From F0422 sp003992255 (GTDB lineage Bacteria; Bacillota; Negativicutes; Veillonellales; Veillonellaceae), in contig NZ_RQVA01000012.1 of the NCBI RefSeq assembly GCF_003992255.1, forward strand, positions 1 to 59,960: a stretch of 59,960 nucleotides of DNA, written 5' to 3'. Of this stretch, positions 53,301-59,960 are shown in pieces. The notes under the pieces were generated by a model. It ran no database searches and was not told the origin of the DNA. It saw nothing but the letters and a program-made list of their open reading frames with translations. The translations under genes and the position numbers were made by a program. The first letter of the stretch is position 1. Each line of letters starts with the position of its first letter.

Positions 53301-55482
53301 TGTTTGGTTCTACCGTAGAATTTACAGAGAAATATTTCACTCCATCTGCAATGAACTTTTCAATGACAGCATTCACTTGAGAACCATTGATAGCATCTGT
53401 AGAATCTTCTGCAATTCGACCAGCTGCTACATTTTTCAATTGACGTTCTGCTCCAGAAGAACCGAAGGATACTACGTCACCTTCAGAGGTATTTAAACCA
53501 CCAGCCCATTTGAAAGTATATACAGCCTCTGGAGAATCACTAGCTACCCATTTGCCATCTTTGTCATAACTTGCATCTAATTGGCGAGTACCTGTCAAGT
53601 CTGTAGTAGAGCCTGTACCAATCGCTACTGCATTTTGTTTATCTGCAATGGCACCAGTACCTAATGCTAAGGAACCAACAGCAGAGGCACGAGAGCTTGC
53701 ACCATAGGCAGATGCTAAATCACCTTTTGCTAAGGAATGTACACCTACCGATGTAGACGCATGACCATTCTTGTTCTCATCTCTATTATAATCTAATTCT
53801 GATGTGTTCATTGTTTTGCCAGTCAATTCAGCATAGGCATCAGAAACTTTACCGTTTTTTCTCTCCGTAGATACATAGGTATATTTACGAGTTACATCTT
53901 GTCCATTGATGCGCTCTGTCACATTTTTTGTATAGGTTTCACGAGAGCCATCCGGATTCTTTTTTTCCGCTTCATAGGTAATCGCTTGATCAGCGGCATT
54001 AGAAATGTTAGCACCACCGATCATAACAGAAGAGTCACCTTTTGCGTTCGTAGCTTGACCAATCGCAATCGCCCCTTGTTTACCGCTGGCTTTTGCTTTA
54101 TAACCCATCGCAATATCGCCAAGTTCTGCCCAAGATGCAGTACCTGCTGCTAACGCATAGGCACCATTTGCTACAGAGCCCATACCGATAGCCACCGCTG
54201 CTTCTGCATTTGCTTGTACTGTAGAACCAGAACCGATAGCTGTCGCACCGAAAGCACCCATACGAACCACAGAGTTAGTACCAATAGCTGTACCCAACGC
54301 TGTCGTAGAATGGGCTTCCATACCGATAACTACGGAACCCGATTGACCATACGTAGATTTATAAGCAGTAGGCATACCACGACCTACAAGTTTATTATAT
54401 TGTTGCTCTACTGTTCTTTCACTTTCCGTGTACGCCAAATTATAATCATCTATTGTACTTACGTCAGTGTTAGCTACTGCATCGCCCGTTACCACTTGAT
54501 ATTTATTACGACGCAATTGATCCGTATCATTACCACCTAAGGCAACTACACCATCACCGGCTACTACTTGTGCACCAATCGCAATGGATTGATCACCTAT
54601 GGCACGAGCTTCTGCACCAAGTGCAGTGGCTTCATTGATATGATTTTTACGATAGAATACTAAACCATCATTAATAGCCCCTGATTGCAATGTTGCTTTA
54701 GTCTCTGTAGGAGCATTCACATCTAAACCATAACCAGCTTTTACAAGAACCGCTGCATTCGTATCTGCATTGGTGTTATTGTTCACTAATTTTCGATTAT
54801 TTTTTGGATCTACAATCACACCAGCACCCGCTTGGAAACCAAACGCTGTAGAGGCATTCAAACGATAGGTACCATTTTCACCAAATGCTGTATACGCACC
54901 ACGCCCCACAACAGTATTAGGGCGAGCTCCATTGCCAGAACCTTCACTGAACGCATCGCGGCCGATAACAACGGTACCTTCTGCAAGCTTATCTGTGATT
55001 TTGGCGTTTTTACCAATGGCAATACTGTTATGACCTGCTGCTACTGAAGCAGTACCGATGGCAATCGTATCTTGACCATCAACAATCGTTGCAGCCTTGC
55101 CTATAGCAATAGAACGTGCCTGACTTGCTTTTGCCTCTTCACCAAGGGCTACAGCACTGACCGCTTCCGCTTTTGAAGACTTACCGATAGCCACAGATGC
55201 ACCACCAGTTGCCTTAGCATTCTTACCGACAGCCACTGCTTGATTAACAGTTGTCGAGTCTGCTCCCCATGCTACACTGTCATCAGGACCTGTACCAGCC
55301 TGATTCGGAGCTGCACCTACTGTACTTGTTACAACAGGGCTTACCGCCATAGCCATAGCAGCAGAGCTAATGACAATAGCTTTCGCCTTATTACGACCTA
55401 CACGCTTTGCTAATTCAGATACTACTACATAGCATCCCTTAGTTTTATTCCAAACTACTTTATATACATGATTTAACCCCAT
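50314..55482 (-). CDS. Adhesin, N-terminal portion (ESPR signal, head, stalk)
   Basis: A 1,722-codon frame. It starts with an extended signal peptide (VYKVVWNKTKGCYVVVSELA, about residues 6-25, then hydrophobic to about residue 57). A YadA head with AIGxxAKAxG repeats runs to about residue 1000, then neck VNVAQLK and stalk repeats. The last seven residues after VPVAKE are out of frame. Start at 55482 has AAAGGAGA 7 bases upstream. Unlike the giant adhesin this one carries a typical ESPR. Confidence 0.85.
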   Translation of the reverse strand: MGLNHVYKVVWNKTKGCYVVVSELAKRVGRNKAKAIVISSAAMAMAVSPVVTSTVGAAPNQAGTGPDDSVAWGADSTTVNQAVAVGKNAKATGGASVAIGKSSKAEAVSAVALGEEAKASQARSIAIGKAATIVDGQDTIAIGTASVAAGHNSIAIGKNAKITDKLAEGTVVIGRDAFSEGSGNGARPNTVVGRGAYTAFGENGTYRLNASTAFGFQAGAGVIVDPKNNRKLVNNNTNADTNAAVLVKAGYGLDVNAPTETKATLQSGAINDGLVFYRKNHINEATALGAEARAIGDQSIAIGAQVVAGDGVVALGGNDTDQLRRNKYQVVTGDAVANTDVSTIDDYNLAYTESERTVEQQYNKLVGRGMPTAYKSTYGQSGSVVIGMEAHSTTALGTAIGTNSVVRMGAFGATAIGSGSTVQANAEAAVAIGMGSVANGAYALAAGTASWAELGDIAMGYKAKASGKQGAIAIGQATNAKGDSSVMIGGANISNAADQAITYEAEKKNPDGSRETYTKNVTERINGQDVTRKYTYVSTERKNGKVSDAYAELTGKTMNTSELDYNRDENKNGHASTSVGVHSLAKGDLASAYGASSRASAVGSLALGTGAIADKQNAVAIGTGSTTDLTGTRQLDASYDKDGKWVASDSPEAVYTFKWAGGLNTSEGDVVSFGSSGAERQLKNVAAGRIAEDSTDAINGSQVNAVIEKFIADGVKYFSVNSTVEPNRQNKGATGTDAIAIGPSASATNTNALATGTNATATGDSATAYGTGTKASETGAVAIGSTITKPDATKASTEATGTNATAVGAGAQATALDSTAVGALSEAKAEEAIAIGSKAKSESVAGVAIGQNAQVGAAATQGLALGQNTTVSAVGGVALGTGSVASVASGVSGIGVDGEAEGTDRVNKYAKLHSNADNALTSGQGAISVGGTVNNNSFTRQITGVAAGTNNTDAVNVAQLKSVNLAFKGNAGTGDVRLYDQRLTVESDNTNLLTVTASDKKLTLTPKTTTLTVDSTAGSTTLGKVTVPDATNNGLVTAADVANAINAVHWNVATSASTATGAKHTGDSNKAVHAGETVKFIAGEHVTIDQNGRDITVSMKDAVTYVMLKDKIQSSFENGNNTVFNVNPENGKIRFDVTPTATFTSVQTGDTVLKNGIVTNLKDHLPSDAVTSGTKPVLDEINKEGNQASTVNDVLNAGWNLQNNDVPKDFVKPYDTVTFNDGVNTSAVVAVSPDGKKTQVRFNVTGLPITYTTETGAPVSKVGNEFYTVTEDGIPVGPNGNKAVGKNASGDVIDKDGNIIPPIDITKSPLKTNLVNPNVDTTTAPPNSRNTTPTQLGNVANGGVTHNLRDADGTELALANDGNYYDATKVNPDGSPATGVTAADAKTPVVLANNGKWYPKDKVSDRGELKDPTATPVVPGITAASPTAGLIDFGKSNPNNVATIGDLRNMGWVVSAPTNGYLDQVRNANQVDFVGKNGITVTGETKNGIRTITVETAEEAVVFKAPDGTPLVKTETGYFPEDSVKIDGNYYPANTTKDPVTGNITNNGAPARALTPIQSKDIVTSMNSSTPKTLNNVKNTLPSVNDGTKTVTNADGTPGANPGDVSNITKAPITAEEAAKLANPTTANGQTNPNYQGSNAATVSDVLHAGWNLRTNGTALDFVKPYDTVNFINGANTTIESSTDGTTSKIQVNVTGLPVSNTITDAQGKQVPVAKEVIHTSQ

Positions 55483-55955
55483 ATATATGTCTCCTTTTAT
55501 ACTAACTTTAGATCTTAGTACCTACTCATACTCTACTTCTGTATACTATACCTATTTAGTATACTTATAGTGATAAAAAAATTTTAATCGACTCCCATAG
55601 TATGTTCACATAGCATATACGATGAAACATAAGAAAGACGATTCTTATAGTAAGCTATAATTAAACTAAAACAACTCCCTAGCTTCCCAAAAGTTTGATG
55701 ACAGAAATAACATCTATACTTACATTACAATCAACATTTTATAACTCGTAGAGTACTACTGTCAGATATAACATTGTATCAATTTAGTTTAATTTTTTTC
55801 GATATTGTTATTATATATGAATTTTCATCCAGTATCAAGCGTTTCCCTCTATCCTTTCGGCTTTTTTTAATTGATTGATACCCTTCCCTCCTTTACAACA
55901 GCAACAAATTCTTTACATTCCCTTCATTACCCTCCACTATCTATTCAGAAAATAG
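55483..55955. other. Promoter region of the ESPR adhesin
   Basis: AT-rich, no gene. Near 55540-55572 there are two GTATAC palindromes with TATAGT between them, the most likely promoter area, but no clear -35 could be assigned. Confidence 0.4.
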
Positions 55956-55999
55956 AAAAAGAACCTGAACTCTCTTACTCGAAAGTCAGGTTCTTTTCC
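55956..55999 (-). terminator. Terminator of the window-edge adhesin
   Basis: On the minus strand AAAAGAACCTGA pairs with TCAGGTTCTTTTT, then TTTTTCT; 65 bases after the stop codon at 56064. Confidence 0.8.
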
Positions 56000-56063
56000 T
56001 TATCTGTTACAGAAACTTAGTGTCCATTTTGTAAGACATCTATTAAGTATATCTAATTATAAC

Positions 56064-59000
56064 CTAAGCTTTTTCATTCAAGCGTCTGAATAATTCTGCC
56101 ACTTGTTCTTTAAGCACTTGGTTTTGCTCTTCTAAAGCAGACACTTTATCTTGTAATGTATAAGACGCACTGATAGGTCCTTGACGGAATGTGTCTTTCA
56201 CAGCTGTTTCGTCAGCACGAGAGCCGAATTTCCAGCTCACACCAGCGTTCGCCATCAATTCATCGCCACGGCTACCAATGGATGCGCCTGCATGGAATAA
56301 TGTAGACTCATTTTTGTAATGAGCGATACCCAATGCTAAGGCACCTTCACCTTTGTATGTACCAACACCTGCCATGATTGTTGTAGGTTCCAATGGATCA
56401 TATTGTAAGTGACGTAAGCCAGCCATTGCTGCCGCTTGTGCACCAAGACGGTTCACACGGTTATTAACGTTCATCACCATGTTAGATACGCCTTTCAACT
56501 GAGATACGTTAACCGCATCTGTATCAAGGACACCTGGTGCTACATTCGCCATCACTTGGCCACCTGCAGAGATGCCAGATTTCATCACAGGTTCCCCTGT
56601 TTTAGGGTCGATTACCGGTTTACCTGTAGCTGGATCCGTTACGATAGATGGAGCTCCAAAAGATACTACTTTGTTAGGATCTACTTTCACTTCACCTGTT
56701 TTAGGGTCTACTACTTTTGCCGTGTCAGGTGTTACCATCAAGCCATCTGGAGTAAATGCAGTAGATTGTGCCGGTTTCACAGGTTCAGGTTTTGCACCTG
56801 CTTTTGGTTTACCATTTTCTAAGTTATCAGCTTTATAGTATTTGCCGTCCACTAATACTAATGGGTTACCCTTTTCATCCTTAGGTGTTGGTGTGTTGAA
56901 AGTCAATCCTGTGCCAGTCAATTTAGATGTAGGACCATCTTGTACTTGTTTGCTATCGATTGGGTTAATCGGTGTCGCTTCTGTCGCCGGTTTACCGTTG
57001 TTCACCACTTTACCTGCTGCATCTTTTGTAGTGCCTGCTGGATATGGTTTATTATCGATAATCACAGTACCTTCAGGATATACTTTGCCTTCTTTGACTA
57101 CTGCTTTTTCAGGATAGTATTGACCATCCACAACTTTCAATGGGTTGCCTGCTTTGTCAGTTTTACTTTCAAAGTTAGCACTGTTCAATTTATCAAGGTC
57201 TTTTGCTAATTGGATAGACAATTTACCTTCTTTATTGAACACACCAATATTACCTGTTGTGGTTGCTGTTTCCGCCACTGGTTTATTTGTAGCTTCACGA
57301 TTACCACCAGTTAATGTCAATGTAGAGTTCAACGTTTTATCGATAGCTGTACCGTCATCCCCTACGAAACGAAGACCGTCATTCATAGTCGCTACATTGT
57401 AAGATGTACCCTTGCCATCAGTGTATTGGATACGATCCATAGTTGGCACTTCTGCTCCATCTTTTGGAGTATTGGCTAAATCAGTTGGAGCTTTTCCAGT
57501 AGAAATGTTAACTGTAGAAGCATCTTTACCATCTGTATCAGTACCTGCATTATTCAATGTCAATGTACCCTTGCCATCTTTCGCTGTCGCAGATACGCCA
57601 TCGTTACCTTTAGCGTCTTTCACAGCCATAGCGCCATCTTTACCAGGTACACCATCTTTTGCTGGACCACCAGCTGTTACGCTATCGATCTTAAGGTCAC
57701 GGTTGACATCTACTTTTACATACGTGGTTGTTACTTTTGTACCATCTTTGTCCTTTGCCTCATCCACTGCCATAGATACTGTTGTGTTATCCCCATTTAC
57801 ATATTTTACTTTGTCGCTAGGGTTAACTTTTTCATATGTCTTTTCCTCTGTGCTAAATTCTTTCGTAGTAGAACCAATACCAATGTTCCAACCAGATTTT
57901 TGGATAGCTGTCGCTACAGAGTTACCAGTTACATACGCATTACCATCATTCGTTACAGTATCTGTAGGAGCTACTGTGATTTCAGTCTTCGTAGCTTTAC
58001 CAGTTTTAGGGTCTTTTTGGTAAATTTTGCCATCTTCACCACGAACACCATGTGTTTCAGTACCATCTGCATTCGTAACGATTACATCATTTGTTACACG
58101 ACCTTCTTTTAAAGCTACTGTAATTTCACGAGTACCATCTTTTAATGTTTTACCTGTTACTTGTACGCCGTTGCTACCTTTAAACTCAACTTTATTAGCA
58201 TTACGCATTTGTTCAACATAGCCATTGTCATGGGCTGCTACTACAAAGCCTAAGTTTTGTAAATCACCTACTGTAGCTGCATTGTTAGGATTAGAGTTTT
58301 CAAAGTTGACAAGACCAGTTTTTTCGGCATTTTCTGGTTTCACCACTGGAGTTTGTTCATCAACATTAGGCTTAGGTTCACCATTTTCTAGATCACTAGC
58401 TTTGTACCAGTTACCATCGTTCCCTTTTTCAAGAACATCGCCGTCTGCATTTTTAGTAGCCAATGGATTAGCTACTGGAGTTGCATCTGCTTTTGGCTTA
58501 CCATTAGCTTCCACTTGATCTGCTGGGTACCATTTGCCATCGTTAGCTAATTTCACTGCTGGTTTTGCATCTGTTGCTGCTGTACCATCAGCTGCTACTG
58601 GAGCAAATGTGTTTGCACCATTCGCTACATTACCCAATTGTGTTGGAGTATTTACATTGTTACCTGGGTTATCTGCTGTGTTATCCACATTTGGATTTGC
58701 CAGGTTTGTATTCACTGTAGTTGGTTTCGCATCAGCATTTGGTGTGACTGTTGGCGGCTTAGTTGGATCCACTGATGGTGTCACAGTTACCGCTTCACGT
58801 GGATACAATTTACCATCGTTTGCACGTACATATCCATTAGTTGGTTCACCTTTATCATTTCTTGCAATGTTTGGTGTACCATCTGGATTTGCAGGGTAGA
58901 ACGTATCGCCCACTTTTACCACTGGTACTTGTTTACCTGTTGTTGGATCCGTGATTGTTGTAGCAATTGGCAAGCCTGTTACGTTGAAAGTCACATCGCT

Positions 59001-59960
59001 TGTTGTGCCATCTGCTTTTGTTGTTACCACAGCTGTTGTATTACCACCGTTCACGAAGTTTACAGTGTCGAATGGTTTCACGAAGTCTTTCGCTGTACCA
59101 TTATTTTGTAAATTCCAACCAGCATTCAATACATCAGATACGGTAGCTGCATTGTTGCCCGCGAAGTTTGGATTTGCTTTTCCATCTTTTGTTTTTGGAT
59201 TCAACAAGTCCGCTGCTTTTTCTGCTGTCAATGGAGCTTTATTGATGTTCGCTACATCGCCTACATTTGGCGCTTCTGTTCCATCAGGGTTTGTTACTTT
59301 TTTATCAGCATCATTCACTGCTGGAATGTTGTTTTTCACATTACCCAAGGATGCTGGACGAGTATTTCCTTTCTCATCTTTAGGACCATTCACAGATGTA
59401 TTCACATCACCATTTGGAACGACTTTATCATTTTCGCCTTTTCCATCTGGAGTTGTATGGTATGTTACATTACCTTTGTCATCCTTAATTGGATATACTG
59501 TGTTACCTTCTTTATCCGTATAAACAACTGGAGTTACTGCATTATTAGTAGATACTTGGTCATCTACATTCACAGTGATCGTACGCACACCGTCTTTAGT
59601 TTCCCCAGATACGATAGCTGTACCTGTGCCTACGAATTTCACTTCGTTTGCATTTTTCACTGTTGCGGAATATGCCTTATCTAAATCACCTGTTGTTTTG
59701 TCAGCGGATACAATCCAGCCCATGTTACGTAAATCACCTACTGTCGCAGCTGTGTTGTCGCTTACTTTTGGTGCCGCACCATCTGCTGGTGTAGATAAGT
59801 CAATTAATCCTGTATTAGCAGGTGTTGTACCTTCTACTGGTTTACCATCTACTTGATCGCCATATTTGTTCAATCCAGATGTGACATTGTTCAATGCTGT
59901 TGGGCTTGTTGTGCCTGTTTTGTCTGCTGCTGGATTTGGATTTACCAAGGCAGTTTTCAA
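56064..59960 (-). CDS. Trimeric autotransporter adhesin, C-terminal part (5' end outside window)
   Basis: At least 1,298 codons, open to the window edge; the apparent first Met is internal, so the gene starts beyond 59960. Stalk units match those of the 42302 gene (NNAATVSDVLNAGWNLQ; TITDPTTGKQVPVVKVGD). The anchor (LRHLQYDPLEPTTIMAGVG to NAGVSWKFG) is almost identical to that gene's anchor. A coiled coil LQDKVSALEEQNQVLKEQ ends the protein. Near-identical DNA with the neighbour at 58598-59338 suggests gene conversion. Confidence 0.9.
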   Translation of the reverse strand: MKTALVNPNPAADKTGTTSPTALNNVTSGLNKYGDQVDGKPVEGTTPANTGLIDLSTPADGAAPKVSDNTAATVGDLRNMGWIVSADKTTGDLDKAYSATVKNANEVKFVGTGTAIVSGETKDGVRTITVNVDDQVSTNNAVTPVVYTDKEGNTVYPIKDDKGNVTYHTTPDGKGENDKVVPNGDVNTSVNGPKDEKGNTRPASLGNVKNNIPAVNDADKKVTNPDGTEAPNVGDVANINKAPLTAEKAADLLNPKTKDGKANPNFAGNNAATVSDVLNAGWNLQNNGTAKDFVKPFDTVNFVNGGNTTAVVTTKADGTTSDVTFNVTGLPIATTITDPTTGKQVPVVKVGDTFYPANPDGTPNIARNDKGEPTNGYVRANDGKLYPREAVTVTPSVDPTKPPTVTPNADAKPTTVNTNLANPNVDNTADNPGNNVNTPTQLGNVANGANTFAPVAADGTAATDAKPAVKLANDGKWYPADQVEANGKPKADATPVANPLATKNADGDVLEKGNDGNWYKASDLENGEPKPNVDEQTPVVKPENAEKTGLVNFENSNPNNAATVGDLQNLGFVVAAHDNGYVEQMRNANKVEFKGSNGVQVTGKTLKDGTREITVALKEGRVTNDVIVTNADGTETHGVRGEDGKIYQKDPKTGKATKTEITVAPTDTVTNDGNAYVTGNSVATAIQKSGWNIGIGSTTKEFSTEEKTYEKVNPSDKVKYVNGDNTTVSMAVDEAKDKDGTKVTTTYVKVDVNRDLKIDSVTAGGPAKDGVPGKDGAMAVKDAKGNDGVSATAKDGKGTLTLNNAGTDTDGKDASTVNISTGKAPTDLANTPKDGAEVPTMDRIQYTDGKGTSYNVATMNDGLRFVGDDGTAIDKTLNSTLTLTGGNREATNKPVAETATTTGNIGVFNKEGKLSIQLAKDLDKLNSANFESKTDKAGNPLKVVDGQYYPEKAVVKEGKVYPEGTVIIDNKPYPAGTTKDAAGKVVNNGKPATEATPINPIDSKQVQDGPTSKLTGTGLTFNTPTPKDEKGNPLVLVDGKYYKADNLENGKPKAGAKPEPVKPAQSTAFTPDGLMVTPDTAKVVDPKTGEVKVDPNKVVSFGAPSIVTDPATGKPVIDPKTGEPVMKSGISAGGQVMANVAPGVLDTDAVNVSQLKGVSNMVMNVNNRVNRLGAQAAAMAGLRHLQYDPLEPTTIMAGVGTYKGEGALALGIAHYKNESTLFHAGASIGSRGDELMANAGVSWKFGSRADETAVKDTFRQGPISASYTLQDKVSALEEQNQVLKEQVAELFRRLNEKA

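Larger units (their letters stand above)
42302..55482 (-). pseudogene. Trimeric autotransporter adhesin split by a one-base frameshift
   Basis: Two frames (50314-55482 and 42302-50317) together make one adhesin of about 4,393 residues. The upstream frame supplies ESPR signal, head and first stalk part; the downstream frame supplies stalk, barrel and C-terminal coiled coil. At the join the sense strand reads AAAGAGGTAATACATAC. Adding one G to the GG run (50334-50335) restores VAKEGNTYFPVKADG, which aligns with VVKVGDTFYPANPDG in the sister repeats. As written, the first product lacks an anchor and the second lacks a signal peptide. Sequencing error, a recent mutation or reversible slippage cannot be distinguished here. 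Confidence 0.75.

Noticed and set aside
59900..59960. Apparent start Met of the window-edge adhesin
   Set aside because: It lies in the middle of a stalk repeat at the window boundary; the true start is outside.

Overview
The window looks like a chromosomal segment of Veillonella or a close relative (Negativicutes: Gram-negative envelope, Firmicutes-like promoters and ribosome binding sites). The basis is three very large YadA-type trimeric autotransporter adhesins, Firmicutes-type purine-rich Shine-Dalgarno sites, a BirA-like bio operator, and the product set (bioB, pta, YhaO/YhaN-type nuclease pair, DUF445 pair). The genus is inferred from gene content. Almost everything is on the minus strand; bioB is the only full-size plus-strand gene.

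Layout. 1-240: the first bases of a 16S rRNA gene on the minus strand, with its leader and promoter. 0.9-8.5 kb: an orphan membrane fusion protein, then a tightly packed MocR-type regulator, SbcD-like phosphoesterase and SbcC-like ATPase. 8.7-9.4 kb: two compact convergent small-ORF/antisense modules. 10-11 kb: bioB with a GTTAAC-type operator. 11.3-14.7 kb: a three-gene operon of a metallo-hydrolase and two DUF445 membrane proteins. 14.8-32.6 kb: one 5,932-residue adhesin. 33.1-37.9 kb: a gene-poor array of repeats carrying small toxin/antisense modules, with one AlbA_2/HATPase gene in a module position. 37.9-42.1 kb: pta, a HAD phosphatase, a DUF1653 protein and two related secreted proteins. 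42.3-60 kb: two more adhesins, one split by a single-base frameshift and one running off the window.

The most notable system is a family of about 300-bp modules (five complete, one truncated). Each encodes a 25-residue hydrophobic peptide on the minus strand behind a very strong SD. A convergent plus-strand promoter drives a short RNA that ends in a strong terminator just past the peptide stop codon. This is the architecture of a type I toxin-antitoxin locus with 3' overlap. One peptide resembles the holin-like toxin family. The ends of each module are inverted copies of each other, so the two RNAs begin with the same sequence and the toxin mRNA can fold end to end. A sixth, unrelated 31-residue ORF at 8.8 kb has the same convergent design. 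The modules sit among about 70-bp palindromes with compensating base changes, and a repeated block of about 430 bp flanks them at 33-38 kb.

The adhesins share a signal/head/stalk/beta-barrel plan, but all three have a coiled coil after the barrel, which classical YadA proteins lack. Stalks are built from repeated modules. The two downstream adhesins share near-identical stretches that suggest gene conversion, and the giant gene has an eight-C tract just upstream of its predicted promoter. All functional statements are inferred from sequence motifs; no searches were run.
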